This document shows positions 52,252 to 61,086 of a stretch of DNA of 64,000 nt, piece by piece. This stretch comes from Candidatus Thorarchaeota archaeon (GTDB lineage Archaea; Asgardarchaeota; Thorarchaeia; Thorarchaeales; Thorarchaeaceae). The notes beneath the pieces are model-generated. The model did no database searches. It was not told where the DNA came from and saw only the letters and a program-made list of their open reading frames with translations. The stretch's first letter is position 1; each line of letters begins with the position of its first letter. The stretch covers positions 695,434-759,433 of the forward strand of contig JAIZWL010000001.1 in assembly GCA_021498125.1 (NCBI GenBank), in the 5' to 3' direction. The position numbers were made by a program, and so were the translations under genes.

Positions 52252-53676
52252 ATGAACGAGGACCAAGCTGAGCCTGAAAAGAAGAGTCTATACACAAATC
52301 CCCGAGTGATGGTACTGGCTCTAAATGCAATGCTTATCATGCTCGGTTTTGGCATCATTGCTCCATCAATGGCTTTCTATCTTATTGCATTAGAGGGCGG
52401 ACTGACACAGCCTCCCGGTCCCGGGTACATAGTCCCCCCTGAAGTTGTTGCTCAGTTCTCCTTTATTCTAGGAATGATGATGGCCGCTTTCATGGGCACT
52501 CGTACGCTCCTTGCTCGTTATTGGGGTGGAGTATCTGATCGGCGAGGCCGAAGACCGATCATTGTGATTGGTCTCATGGGCTATGTGCTTCTCTTCGTTC
52601 TATTTGGACTGGCCCAGAATTGGATACAGCTGTTGTTGATCCGGTCCTTTCAGGGTGTGGTGTCAGCCATGGTCTGGCCAGTTGCCGAGGCGGCCCTTAT
52701 GGACATTGTCGGGATCGAACGGCGTGGCGAAGGTCTTGGTCTGTATATGCTGGTCTCAAATATTGGATTCATTACCGGACCCGGTGTTGGAGGTCTCCTG
52801 TATAATTTCTGTCGAGATGTCTTGTTACTCCCAGTACCGGATGTCTTTCGAGTCCCCTATTTTATTGCGGCACTGATCACCTTTCCAGCAGTCATCTCGA
52901 CCTATGTTGTATTACGTGAGACCATCCCTGTCAATGATGCCTCCTCCACTACTAGTCCTCCCACCGAACAAAATCCCCCTGCTGATGATCCTCCGGCAGT
53001 TCCCTCAGCGCCTCCGCAAGAGATCAAGAATCCCCAGATCAGGCGAATGATTCATGCACTATATGTCATGTCGCTCATGAACGGTATTGCGATGGGAATG
53101 GGTCAACCGCTCTTCCAACTGTTCTTGATGAGCAAGATCACTACCGATATCGGAATCATAGGTCTCATTATCTCCGGCGCAGGAGCTGTTGGGATGCTCT
53201 TTACGGTTCCTGCGGGTCGATACTCTGATAAATATGGTCGAAAGGGGCTTGCCGTCTGGGGTGCCGTAGCAGCTCGTGGGTCGTTGTTCGCATTACCGCT
53301 AACACATAATCTTGCTCAGACTGGGGGAGTATGGGTTATTCAAAACGCATCTATGTCTGCCTCACAACCTGCAATGCGTGCCATCCAAGCCGATATCGTT
53401 CCATGGAATCTTCGTGGGAAGCTCTTTGGAACCATCCAAGCATTCTTCAATGCAGGGGCCACAATAGGTCCTCTTGTTGGCGGTTGGCTCTATGGGATCT
53501 TCTCTTTACTTGTCTTTCAGGTGGGTATTGTGGTTATAGAAGGTCTAGTCATTCCCTTTTGGCTCTCTGCTGGTCTAGGCCTTATTGGTGTCCTTCTACT
53601 CTGGTTGTATGTGGATGAAACACGTCCTCAGGTTGTAGAAGAGGAAGAACAAGAGACCGTCAAAGACTGGACATGA
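52252..53676 (+). CDS. MFS transporter
   Basis: A 474-residue major facilitator with about twelve TM helices. The loop 2-3 motif is GGVSDRRGRRPIIVIG and its repeat in the second half is GRYSDKYGRKGLAVWG. The central loop is a Pro- and Ser-rich acidic stretch (about 246-280). Such proteins export drugs or move metabolites with protons; the substrate is unknown. ATG 52252 (MNEDQAEPEKKS) is preferred to the frame opening at 52195. Confidence 0.88.
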   Translation: MNEDQAEPEKKSLYTNPRVMVLALNAMLIMLGFGIIAPSMAFYLIALEGGLTQPPGPGYIVPPEVVAQFSFILGMMMAAFMGTRTLLARYWGGVSDRRGRRPIIVIGLMGYVLLFVLFGLAQNWIQLLLIRSFQGVVSAMVWPVAEAALMDIVGIERRGEGLGLYMLVSNIGFITGPGVGGLLYNFCRDVLLLPVPDVFRVPYFIAALITFPAVISTYVVLRETIPVNDASSTTSPPTEQNPPADDPPAVPSAPPQEIKNPQIRRMIHALYVMSLMNGIAMGMGQPLFQLFLMSKITTDIGIIGLIISGAGAVGMLFTVPAGRYSDKYGRKGLAVWGAVAARGSLFALPLTHNLAQTGGVWVIQNASMSASQPAMRAIQADIVPWNLRGKLFGTIQAFFNAGATIGPLVGGWLYGIFSLLVFQVGIVVIEGLVIPFWLSAGLGLIGVLLLWLYVDETRPQVVEEEEQETVKDWT

Positions 53677-53771
53677 TCTTGGCAGTAGAGATTTGCCGTT
53701 GACGCTAATCTATAAAGCACGAGTTCCTGCAGATACCTGAATAGCCCCCAGAAACGATTGGTGGTCTCTTG

Positions 53772-54773
53772 ATGACTGCTCAGTATACCGGAGTACTTGT
53801 TCGACCCACGGACTTGTCAACTTTTCCAGAGGCACGCAGAACGAGATTTATGAAGATGTTAGTCCATTCCATCGCCTCTGCTCTGCTCGAAAATCAGGTG
53901 AACCACTCCGATATTGAGCAACATGATAATCTTCTCCTGATCCGTACAGACCGCATTGACCTCACCTGTGAGACCTTGACCCATGTGTTTGGAGTGAAGA
54001 CGATTTCTGCCGTGCGACCGTCCGCTCCTGGTGAGAGCGGGACCATCGAGGTCGAAGGGGTCTCGTATATCGAGGAGAAACGTGACGAGGGCCTTGGTGG
54101 ACTGCCTAGCGGCCTAGAGGGCCGTGTCGTTATCATGATCTCAAGTGGGCTTGATTCACCCGTGGCCGCCTACAAGACTCTGCGACGAGGTTGTGTTCCT
54201 GTCTTTGTCCACTTTGATAACTCGCCCTATTCTGATCAATCAAACCGCCGAATCGCTATTGAGCAGGCTAAGACTCTCTCCAAGTTCATTCATGGTGTCG
54301 AGGTCAAGATGTACATAGTCCCTCATGGTGATGATCTCACCGAGGTAGTCCGACATGCACCTCGAAAGATGACCTGTATCTTTTGTAGGCGCAACATGTA
54401 CCGCTTGGCACGTGAGGTTGCGCTCCGGGAGAATGCTGAAGCAATCATTACGGGTGAGATCATTGGCGAACAGGCCTCACAGACCACCCGTAACCTGTTC
54501 GTGGAGAGCAATGTGATCTGTGACATTCCTGTTATCCGGCCATGCATTGGTGATGATAAGGTGGACATCGAGCATTTCTCAAGAGTGATTGGGACTTACA
54601 AGTACGCCAGTGAGGCCTCCTCTTGTTGTACACTGCCCCCGAAATACCCGAGTATTCGCGCGCGTATTGAAGAGATAGCTCCTGCTGAGGAAAAGATGGA
54701 TCTGCGATGGATTACTGCCGAAGTCAATGAAGCGGAGATTATTATCTTAAAGGAGGTCCGAGCGAGTGGCTGA
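53772..54773 (+). CDS. ThiI homologue with PP-loop but lacking most of the THUMP domain
   Basis: A 333-residue protein of the ThiI family. The N-terminal ferredoxin-like domain is present (TGVLVRPTDLS and on), but only about 44 residues separate it from the PP-loop, against about 107 in the homologue at 12107, so most of THUMP is gone. The PP-loop is ISSGLDSPVAAYK (SSGLDSP at 124-130), close to the family's SGGxDSP. The CIFCRRNM (Cys202/Cys205) and SSCCTLPPKYP (Cys285/286) sites fit the three-Cys iron-sulfur binding pattern of archaeal ThiI. ATG 53772 is preferred to TTG 53769. It overlaps the next gene by 8 bp. It probably gives the ATP- and sulfur-handling half of a split enzyme. Confidence 0.88.
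   Translation: MTAQYTGVLVRPTDLSTFPEARRTRFMKMLVHSIASALLENQVNHSDIEQHDNLLLIRTDRIDLTCETLTHVFGVKTISAVRPSAPGESGTIEVEGVSYIEEKRDEGLGGLPSGLEGRVVIMISSGLDSPVAAYKTLRRGCVPVFVHFDNSPYSDQSNRRIAIEQAKTLSKFIHGVEVKMYIVPHGDDLTEVVRHAPRKMTCIFCRRNMYRLAREVALRENAEAIITGEIIGEQASQTTRNLFVESNVICDIPVIRPCIGDDKVDIEHFSRVIGTYKYASEASSCCTLPPKYPSIRARIEEIAPAEEKMDLRWITAEVNEAEIIILKEVRASG
54751..54757 (+). promoter_or_regulatory. SD site fixing a GTG start
   Basis: AGGAGGT lies eight bases before the GTG at 54766 and inside the 3' end of the ThiI-like gene. It justifies the GTG over later starts and signals operon translation. Confidence 0.8.
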
Positions 54774-55050
54774 ACCCCTCTCAGTACGCCTCTGTTCAGA
54801 AAAATCGGCCTTTGAGGTTCGGTTAAAACGACGAGGTGCAATCAATCTTCTTGTTGTGGCGGAACAGGTCGCCTCCGCAACGGGGATGAGAGTCCGTGTC
54901 AGTCTGCCTGCGATTCTAATCCTCGAGAGCGAGACTGATATCTCCATTACGATGTTTCCCGACGGAAAGATCCTCTTACGTGGTATCACTACTCAGGAGC
55001 ATGCAGAGGCCTTAGCAAAGAAGATCACTACTGCTCTCGCTGAAACCTGA
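54766..55050 (+). CDS. Small protein of sulfur-transfer operon, unknown
   Basis: A 94-residue protein with two alpha/beta halves: SVRLCSEKSAFEVRLKRRG and MFPDGKILLRGITTQEHAEA followed by a helix. The last stretch (strand, PDGK turn, strand, helix) looks like half of a TBP-type or ACT-like saddle, but I cannot assign a family. It starts with GTG 54766, overlapping the ThiI-like gene by 8 bp, and lies 15 bp before larE. The tight linkage suggests a partner or carrier for the two PP-loop proteins. One Cys (Cys10) is present. Confidence 0.72.
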   Translation: MAEPLSVRLCSEKSAFEVRLKRRGAINLLVVAEQVASATGMRVRVSLPAILILESETDISITMFPDGKILLRGITTQEHAEALAKKITTALAET

Positions 55051-55065
55051 AAATGAGATGATAGT

Positions 55066-55878
55066 ATGAATCAATCAGCGCAGTCCAAGTTTGATCGCGT
55101 TCGTGAGTTGCTTAGAGGCCGTCAGGTGCTTGTTGCCTTTAGTGGTGGGGTTGATAGCGCGACGCTTGCGCTCCTTTGTAAAGAGAGTGCCAGACGAACG
55201 GTCTTGCTGACAGTTCTCAGTATCACATTTCCAGAGCGTGAAGTCCAGCTGGCGAAACAGGTCGCTGCTGAACTTGAGTTGCCATTAGAGCTAATCGAAG
55301 TCGATGAGTTATCTAACGAATCATTGGCAAAAAATCCAGTGGATCGCTGCTACTACTGCAAGGTCGAACTGTCAAGGGTATGGCTTGAGACCGCTCAGCG
55401 TCTGGGACTCGATACGGTTGTCGAGGGAACAAATGCGAGCGATATGATTGGCCATCGTCCTGGTGCTGCTGCTATTGACGAGGCTGGTGTGTTGTCGCCC
55501 TTCAAAGTCGCAGGGATCACAAAGGAGGAGATCCGTCAGTTCGCTCGGGAACGGGGTCTCTCAGTTGCAGACCGCCCCTCTATGGCCTGCCTAGCCAGCC
55601 GATTTCCCTACGGGACTCGGATCACTAGAGAACGGGTCAAGATGGTCGATTCACTTGAGCAGGCAGTTCGAGATCTCTTTGGTGTGGAGACCGTTCGTGT
55701 TCGGTTTCATAATGATGTTGCGCGTATTGAAGTAGGACGTGAAGAGCGAGCAAGACTGTTTGATATTGCAAAGCTTGATCGACTGACTGAGGAAGCAAAG
55801 GCCATTGGTTTTCGGTATGTTGCCATTGATACACAGGGCTACCGGACTGGGTCTATGGATGAGGTGCTTGGCGAGTAG
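55066..55878 (+). CDS. larE: LarE-type ATP-dependent sulfur transferase
   Basis: A 270-residue PP-loop protein. The PP-loop is FSGGVDSATLALL (SGGVDS at 26-31). DRCYYCK (Cys95/Cys98) and SMACLASRFPYGTRIT (Cys175) give three Cys, the pattern of LarE enzymes that hold a [4Fe-4S] cluster; those with one Cys sacrifice their own sulfur instead. LarE makes the thiocarboxylate pincer cofactor of lactate racemase with LarB and LarC, but neither is in this window, so a different substrate such as tRNA or a cofactor is possible. It is the third gene of the operon starting at 53772. Its last 40 bp overlap the convergent methyltransferase gene. Confidence 0.85.
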   Translation: MNQSAQSKFDRVRELLRGRQVLVAFSGGVDSATLALLCKESARRTVLLTVLSITFPEREVQLAKQVAAELELPLELIEVDELSNESLAKNPVDRCYYCKVELSRVWLETAQRLGLDTVVEGTNASDMIGHRPGAAAIDEAGVLSPFKVAGITKEEIRQFARERGLSVADRPSMACLASRFPYGTRITRERVKMVDSLEQAVRDLFGVETVRVRFHNDVARIEVGREERARLFDIAKLDRLTEEAKAIGFRYVAIDTQGYRTGSMDEVLGE

Positions 55879-56978
55879 GTCTCGTATTGAACTGCATATT
55901 CACTGTCGCCTGTCTTTGAGATGGTCACCGGTCTGTAGAGTCTCATCTCAATCTCTTGTTTGGTCATGACTGGGCAATTCAGTATTTTATTCATATATTT
56001 CATCTGCGTCTTATCCCGTGACTGTTCTCTCTCATTAACATAGGCAATATGATCTTGGATGCGTTGTTGGATAAGCGTTGATGCAAGGCTTGGAGCAGTC
56101 CGGATACGGTTGTCAATGACTGTCATCAGTGCTGGGTCGATCTCTATGCCAATACTGTTTCGTGCGGTCAGTATGGATGCAAGAAGTGTGGTCCCTGTTC
56201 CAGCAAATGGATCGAGAACGGTATCACCGAATACTGAGAACATCTGTATCAACCGATAGGGGAGTTCTACCGGAAATGCGGCACTGCGATCGCGTGATTC
56301 TCCAGAGTCGAGAGTCTGTGATGCTCCTGCTACATCGTTCCAGATGTCCGAGAACCAGTGGTTTCGTTCCTCCCAAAAATACGCGCTCTCTCGGCGTCTC
56401 TGCTTCTCATCTTCGGTCTTGAACTTTCTGAGTCCACCCTTTCTGAATATCAGAATGTATTCGTGTTCCAGTGTCACATACGCGCTAGGCGGCATCATTC
56501 CCGAGCCCATGAATTTGCTCGGTGAGTTAGTAGGTTTTCTCCAGATGATCCATGGAAGCACTTGTAGGCCTAATGTCCTTGCACTTCTAAGGACCCGCGC
56601 GTGATTCGCATAGACCTGAAAGTCAGGACCGATCTTGCGGGTTGCATCACCAATATTGATACACATGATCCCTCCCGGTCGCAAGACGCGATAGGCCTCT
56701 CTCCATACACGATCAAGTTCTTGATGCATTATCTCGAAGGCGGCGTGTCCGTCCCCGTTACTCAGTGCATGTTGAATGGTTGGATTTATTGAAGTGAATA
56801 TTTCGTCCCACATCTGAATCATGGGATACGGCGGTGAAGTCACGACGAGATTGACCGACTCTGCTTGTATCGATGCCATATCTCGCGCATCGCCAATGAT
56901 GAGTTGGTGTCTGGACTCCACTAATCCCACAGTCCCTATATCTCTTGGAAACTTGATCTGTTCACGCTCGATTTGCAT
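55839..56978 (-). CDS. Orphan beta-class DNA methyltransferase (N4-cytosine or N6-adenine)
   Basis: A 379-residue enzyme with motif IV TSPPYP (from residue 47) before motif I DPFAGTGTT (256-264), the order of beta-class amino-methyltransferases. TSPPY rather than DPPY leans toward N4-cytosine methylation. VLRPGGIMCINIGD and PWIIWRKPTN are further shared segments. No restriction endonuclease is next to it, so it is an orphan in this window. Its recognition site is not readable by eye. The 3' end overlaps larE by 40 bp on the opposite strand. A TATA-like AGATAAATATTACG lies upstream at about 56989-57002. Confidence 0.88.
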   Translation of the reverse strand: MQIEREQIKFPRDIGTVGLVESRHQLIIGDARDMASIQAESVNLVVTSPPYPMIQMWDEIFTSINPTIQHALSNGDGHAAFEIMHQELDRVWREAYRVLRPGGIMCINIGDATRKIGPDFQVYANHARVLRSARTLGLQVLPWIIWRKPTNSPSKFMGSGMMPPSAYVTLEHEYILIFRKGGLRKFKTEDEKQRRRESAYFWEERNHWFSDIWNDVAGASQTLDSGESRDRSAAFPVELPYRLIQMFSVFGDTVLDPFAGTGTTLLASILTARNSIGIEIDPALMTVIDNRIRTAPSLASTLIQQRIQDHIAYVNEREQSRDKTQMKYMNKILNCPVMTKQEIEMRLYRPVTISKTGDSEYAVQYETYSPSTSSIDPVR

Positions 56979-57290
56979 AAGACTGTGACGTAATATTTAT
57001 CTTCGTACAGGTCTGTAAACACATCATATGACTAACGGAGGTGCATGCCTAATGATGGTTTACATGGTCTTGGTTAATGTAATGGCGGTCTGCACCGATG
57101 TTGAGGTCTCATGATCTCTCTTTTTCCTGACCTGCTCCTTTGACGCGTGAGGATGTGGGGACGGCATCGATCGCCGGTCGACATTGCATCTATTCTGGTC
57201 TCTTGGTAATACTGGACAGCTGATGCGCGTCAACACAGAACCAACAATGTACGACATCAAAACAAGTTACGACTTTGGAGGGAGGTCCCA
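56979..57290. other. 312-bp intergenic region
   Basis: Between the methyltransferase and RIO kinase starts. Besides the TATA-like run at 56989-57002 and the SD at 57277-57286, I see no gene. A ten-codon frame at 57045 behind GGAGGTGC is too short to support. No tRNA-like T-loop was found. Confidence 0.5.
57277..57286 (+). promoter_or_regulatory. Double SD fixing the GTG start of the RIO kinase
   Basis: GGAGGGAGGT ends four bases before GTG 57291 and gives two overlapping GGAGG-type sites. Confidence 0.7.
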
Positions 57291-58070
57291 GTGACCCCCG
57301 TCGAAAAGTTCAATCCGCATAAGAGGAGTGCTCTCTCTTTCAAAAGAGATCGTCAGCGTGGTGGCCGTTCCGGACGCCAGGTTGCAATCCGCGAGATCAC
57401 AATTGATGAGGTCAGGCGTGATGCGCTTGAATTTGGACTGGCCACAGGTATTCATATGGAACTCAAGTCTGGAAAGGAGGCCTCTGTGTACCTTGCAATG
57501 TGGAAGCAATACCCCATTGCTCTCAAGGCCTTTCGACTATGGCAATCTTCCCAGACGAGAAAAAAGCGCGGTTTCTTTGCTCTTGGAAAGATGGAGATGC
57601 TTGCAGCAAAGGAGTTTGACGTGCTCACTGCTGCCTTTACAGTCGGAGTTCCAGTGCCCACGCCGATCGGTCGTGTAGGTAACTATCTGACCATGAGGTT
57701 CATCGGTGATGGACTGATACCTGCGCCTCGATTGAAGGATGTTGAACTTGAGAATCCCGAATCGGTCCTTGATCAAATACTCGACGACTATCTGCGGTTG
57801 TACCGTGATGCCCACTATACTCATGGTGATCTGAGCCCATTTAATCTTCTCTGGTGGAGAGGCAAGGCATGGTTCATCGATTTTCCGCAGGCCAAGTCTG
57901 TAGATCCCTGGGCGGACATGAATCAGATAGTAGCGATTCTACGTGCGGACATCGAAAATGTCGTGGAGTATTTTGAGAGGTATGATCTAGAGCGGGATTG
58001 CGACGAGATCCTTAGCACCTTCCTCAAGAGCTATGTTCCCGAAAACCACCGACACTTCCTCGATTTTTAG
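57291..58070 (+). CDS. RIO1-type atypical protein kinase
   Basis: A 259-residue RIO kinase, which acts in maturation of the small ribosomal subunit. The nucleotide loop is SGKEASVY (60-67), the ATP-binding Lys is in YPIALKAFR (Lys79), the catalytic loop is THGDLSPFNLLWW (Asp180, Asn185) and the metal-binding loop FIDFPQAKSVDPWA (Asp197). The first 30 residues are a basic tail (NPHKRSALSFKRDRQRGG). Start GTG 57291 is set by a double SD. It is intact and of normal length for archaeal Rio1. Confidence 0.92.
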   Translation: MTPVEKFNPHKRSALSFKRDRQRGGRSGRQVAIREITIDEVRRDALEFGLATGIHMELKSGKEASVYLAMWKQYPIALKAFRLWQSSQTRKKRGFFALGKMEMLAAKEFDVLTAAFTVGVPVPTPIGRVGNYLTMRFIGDGLIPAPRLKDVELENPESVLDQILDDYLRLYRDAHYTHGDLSPFNLLWWRGKAWFIDFPQAKSVDPWADMNQIVAILRADIENVVEYFERYDLERDCDEILSTFLKSYVPENHRHFLDF

Positions 58071-58188
58071 ATCGGGGATGTGTCCTCTTTTTTCTTTTAG
58101 ACTCTGAGCTATGAACTCAACTTGCTGAAAATAATATCATCATCTCTCCAGTCTCCACGTATTGTGGACACCGGGGAAAACGGTGTGG

Positions 58189-58209
58189 TGCACGCCTCGC
58201 GAGCGTGCA
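58189..58209. terminator. Hairpin at the 3' ends of convergent genes
   Basis: TGCACGC and GCGTGCA form a perfect 7-bp stem with a 7-base loop, abutting the TGA of the minus-strand gene. Closer to the RIO kinase stop, CTCTTTTTTCTTTTAG (about 58085-58100) is a T-run that fits an archaeal terminator for that gene. Confidence 0.6.
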
Positions 58210-58632
58210 TCATGAAACATTGACCTTTCTCAGGACTACTCGTGTTACACCAGGAATCTTCTCTAGGCTGTCCTGAAGCTCGTCAAGAGATATGATGAGT
58301 TGGTCAGGAACAAAGTAACATTCATAGTAGCACTTCTCGCCCCTGAGGCAGACTCCGGTGGTGAAAATGATGTCCGACAGCTTCGCGTCATTAAATGCGA
58401 AATTGAGCTGCTTCAGAAAGTCCCTTGAGAGGTCACTGATCTCAATTCGTAACAAGTAGATGTTGTCTGATGACACTGGATAGATTTTCATAATCCTGTC
58501 CTTGTGATGAAGAACAGTAAGTGCAGCGCTCTCCCCGATGTCAGCTACGAACTCAGCCGGCAGGCTAACTGATTGTCCCGCCTTGAAATGTAGGATGATA
58601 GCCGAAGTGGCTCCCTCTCGATCGATCACCAT
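58210..58632 (-). CDS. ACT-like small regulatory protein
   Basis: A 140-residue protein. Residues 1-55 form a beta-rich part (VIDREGATSAIILHFKAGQS and on). The second half fits an ACT-type fold: IYLLRIEISDLSRDFLKQL (strand and helix), DIIFTTGVCLRGEKCYYECY (strand pair), then DELQDSLEKIPGVTRVVLRK (helix and strand). ACT domains bind amino acids or other small ligands. The frame opens at 58680, but a TATA-like GATTTATC at about 58685-58693 and GGAAG before ATG 58632 favour the shorter start. Ligand unknown. Confidence 0.65.
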   Translation of the reverse strand: MVIDREGATSAIILHFKAGQSVSLPAEFVADIGESAALTVLHHKDRIMKIYPVSSDNIYLLRIEISDLSRDFLKQLNFAFNDAKLSDIIFTTGVCLRGEKCYYECYFVPDQLIISLDELQDSLEKIPGVTRVVLRKVNVS

Positions 58633-58810
58633 TACCTTTACTTCCTTCAGGGTGTAATTACAATGCTGAGTGGGCTTCACTGTAGATAAATCATTCTATC
58701 GCAAATACCCTTCCCTCGAACCTAGCAAAACTCTGCGCATTTCGCTTTTCTAACCGGATTTTTCATCTCTGTTGGTCGAAATCTATAACTGTGTTCGCTA
58801 ATTTACCAGT

Positions 58811-59533
58811 TTGAGGCTGGAATGGTTGAATGCTCGTGTTCTTCAGATCTTCGGACTTGTCTTATTGATCGTCTCAATAGCAATGACTCTCATTGTAGCT
58901 CAGGCTACTATGGCTCTCTCTGGAAATATGACCACTCTGATCGCTTCAGGAATGGTTGCATGGGGGATAGTTGCTATGCCCGAACTTATTGTTGGGCTAT
59001 GGGCTCTCGCACGAGGCACAAGAGCGGCGCGAGTGGGCGATGTGTCTGGTAAGCTGATCGCGCTTGTACAACAAGAGGGGCGTATTGGTGTTGGTGCAGC
59101 CGCTCGTGAGCTTGGAGTGACCCAAGACTACGTTGCTGATGCTGCTGAGAAACTTGCACGGAGAAGATTTCCTCTTGTCTATCTTGATACTGCAAAGGGT
59201 GAGATCGTCAGTCCCGGTGCAGTCAGTCTTCAAGAGAGTCTACTTCACTTGCTATATGCACACCGCCGGATGACCTTTGATCAGATCGCGCGCGTGACCA
59301 ACTCGACAGACGAGCAGATTGTTGAGGCATTGAGCGAACTCTCTGAGAGTGGAAAATTCCGTGGAACGATCGACCGCAATTCGCGCGTTGTGTATACAGC
59401 CGAGGCAGTTGCACAACTACCGAATGCTATTACTGAGTGTCCGAACTGTGGTGGCAAGCTTCAGGCTCCGGTTCTTCCGGGAGAAGAGGAAGTCTGTCCC
59501 TATTGCGGCCACATGATTGTTAATCACGTGTGA
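58811..59533 (+). CDS. Membrane-anchored winged-helix and zinc-ribbon protein
   Basis: A 240-residue protein: two N-terminal TM helices (about 11-32 and 41-65), two winged-helix domains (about 75-130, LIALVQQEGRIGVGAAAREL; and 140-195, LLYAHRRMTFDQIARVTNST), and a C-terminal zinc ribbon (ECPNCGG and EEVCPYCGHM). It starts with TTG at 58811; no in-frame ATG near the start is better placed. Membrane-tied DNA-binding proteins of this kind can be regulators that sense the envelope. The direct target is unknown. Confidence 0.75.
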   Translation: MRLEWLNARVLQIFGLVLLIVSIAMTLIVAQATMALSGNMTTLIASGMVAWGIVAMPELIVGLWALARGTRAARVGDVSGKLIALVQQEGRIGVGAAARELGVTQDYVADAAEKLARRRFPLVYLDTAKGEIVSPGAVSLQESLLHLLYAHRRMTFDQIARVTNSTDEQIVEALSELSESGKFRGTIDRNSRVVYTAEAVAQLPNAITECPNCGGKLQAPVLPGEEEVCPYCGHMIVNHV

Positions 59534-59546
59534 GTTTGACATTTTT

Positions 59547-60683
59547 TCACAGGGGGCTCTGGATATGTCCCCTGTGGATCTTCCACTGTTTGATTACTTC
59601 GCCATTACTGACCACATTGTAAACGTCGTCAAGATTTGCTGTCAAGCAAGAATGATTTGGGACGATTTGTAGTTTCATACCCGGTTCGTAGGTGTGCGAC
59701 ATTCCTTTTGTGAACGCGATCTTTCCATGCTCCTGTGAGAGACCTGTTATTCTGAGACCCGTTATTAGTCTCCCCTCGTCTGTGACAATCTTTCCATAGC
59801 CACAGTCCGGTTCGATATGGCGTGGACCGGGATCTACTGATAATGCCGTAGCTCCGGCGTCAACAACGATTCGATCATCATACACTCCGATGACACTTGC
59901 AAGCACTCTGAGAGCACAGTCTTCCAAGCCACATGAACCAAGTGCGACCTGTTCATAATCATGAAAGACATAGTTCCCCGGTCTGATTTCCGTGATGCCG
60001 TCCATCATCTCTTCGGTGAGTGACATACTTGGTGTCGAGCCTATGGACACGGTCTCAGGGGCAAGTCGCGGATCATGCTCTCCTAGCCGTTTGGCCAGTA
60101 GCAATATCTTCTGCTGTTCTTTCTGTGCTGCTCTGCGAACCTCTTCAACCGACTTTCCGTCATAGGTGTCCCCACCATGAGTCAGGAGTCCTTTGAAGTG
60201 CAGATGCGGCGCCTTTGAGATCTGCTCGACAAGATGAATTGCTGCGGGGTCGTCAGGATCCACTCCACACCTGTGATAGCCCACATCCACCTTGACAAGA
60301 ACTTCTATGTCCAACTTTTCTTGTGCCATGAATTCAGCAAGTTTCTCAACAGTCAATGGATGGTCAACAAGTACGTTCAGGGTGATCTTTCGTGCTAACT
60401 CGGATATGATGGGAAATTTGTCCAAGGCCAGTGGCATTGCAAGTGTTATGTCTTCAAATCCCGCATCTGCAAAAACTTGCGCCTCATACACCGTTGCAAC
60501 CGTGAAACCCTTGGCCCCCATCTTCTGTTGAAGATCCGCGATCTCGATACACTTATGGGTCTTGATATGCGGCCTGAGATCAACACCAAACTCTTTTGCA
60601 CGCCTTGCCATCCGAGTTATATTTCTCAATAATGCGTCATAGTTGACTATGAGCGCAGGTGTGAGAAGTTCTTCGACATACAT
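59547..60683 (-). CDS. D-threonine aldolase/D-serine dehydratase-like PLP enzyme
   Basis: A 378-residue fold-type III (alanine racemase-like) PLP enzyme. The N-terminal DLRPHIKTHKCIEIA contains the PLP Lys (Lys41). The C-terminal PNHSC (His344, Cys346) is the metal site of the DSD1/D-threonine aldolase group. GNYVFHDYEQVALGSC and VDAGATALSVDPGP are other shared segments. It cleaves or dehydrates D-hydroxy amino acids such as D-threonine or D-serine. The start is ATG 60683. It is divergent from the XRE operon. Confidence 0.9.
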   Translation of the reverse strand: MYVEELLTPALIVNYDALLRNITRMARRAKEFGVDLRPHIKTHKCIEIADLQQKMGAKGFTVATVYEAQVFADAGFEDITLAMPLALDKFPIISELARKITLNVLVDHPLTVEKLAEFMAQEKLDIEVLVKVDVGYHRCGVDPDDPAAIHLVEQISKAPHLHFKGLLTHGGDTYDGKSVEEVRRAAQKEQQKILLLAKRLGEHDPRLAPETVSIGSTPSMSLTEEMMDGITEIRPGNYVFHDYEQVALGSCGLEDCALRVLASVIGVYDDRIVVDAGATALSVDPGPRHIEPDCGYGKIVTDEGRLITGLRITGLSQEHGKIAFTKGMSHTYEPGMKLQIVPNHSCLTANLDDVYNVVSNGEVIKQWKIHRGHIQSPL

Positions 60684-60790
60684 GACATTTCACTTGTGAT
60701 TCCACAATTAAAGTCTATACACTGTGCGCATGCCTCTGTTGAAGGAACATCTTACGGTACTAAAGACCGATCTCGGAGCGAAACGGCAAA

Positions 60791-60829
60791 TTTATATGTA
60801 AAGTGTACTTTACGTAAAGTGTACTTTAC
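60791..60829 (+). promoter_or_regulatory. TATA box and two abutting 16-bp palindromic operators
   Basis: TTTATATG at 60791-60798 is a TATA box. Directly after it, GTAAAGTGTACTTTAC occurs twice without gap (60798-60813 and 60814-60829). Each has perfect 7-bp arms around GT, and the junction makes a further 14-bp palindrome ACTTTACGTAAAGT (60807-60820). Placed between TATA box and start, they are likely binding sites of the XRE protein encoded 21 bp downstream. Confidence 0.85.
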
Positions 60830-60849
60830 AACATCGAGAGGTGTAACCG

Positions 60850-61086
60850 ATGATTGTCAACAAGCTCAAGGAAATTCGTGAGCGGAAGAAAAAGGAGTCC
60901 GCATCTCCTGAAGAATGGTCTCAAGAAGGGTTGGCGAAGAGACTTGGAGTCACCCGACAGACGATCATCTCGATGGAGAAAGGAACCTACAATCCATCTC
61001 TCGAGTTGGCTTTCAAAATTGCAAGAGTCTTTGGACTGAGTATTGAAGAAGTGTTTGAGTATAGAGATGATGAACATGAGACGTGA
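60850..61086 (+). CDS. XRE-family transcriptional regulator
   Basis: A 78-residue single helix-turn-helix protein (WSQEGLAKRLGVTRQTIISM, then EKGTYNPSLELAFKIARVFG) of the small Cro/Xre kind that dimerises on palindromes. The SD GAGGTG lies at 60837-60842. It is followed with overlap by two membrane-protein genes, a common archaeal and bacterial arrangement (XRE plus DUF2178). Twin palindromes before it point to autoregulation. The inducing signal is unknown. Confidence 0.9.
   Translation: MIVNKLKEIRERKKKESASPEEWSQEGLAKRLGVTRQTIISMEKGTYNPSLELAFKIARVFGLSIEEVFEYRDDEHET

Noticed and set aside
57045-57077. Ten-codon frame behind GGAGGTGC
   Set aside because: Too short, no recognisable peptide, and no following gene in register.
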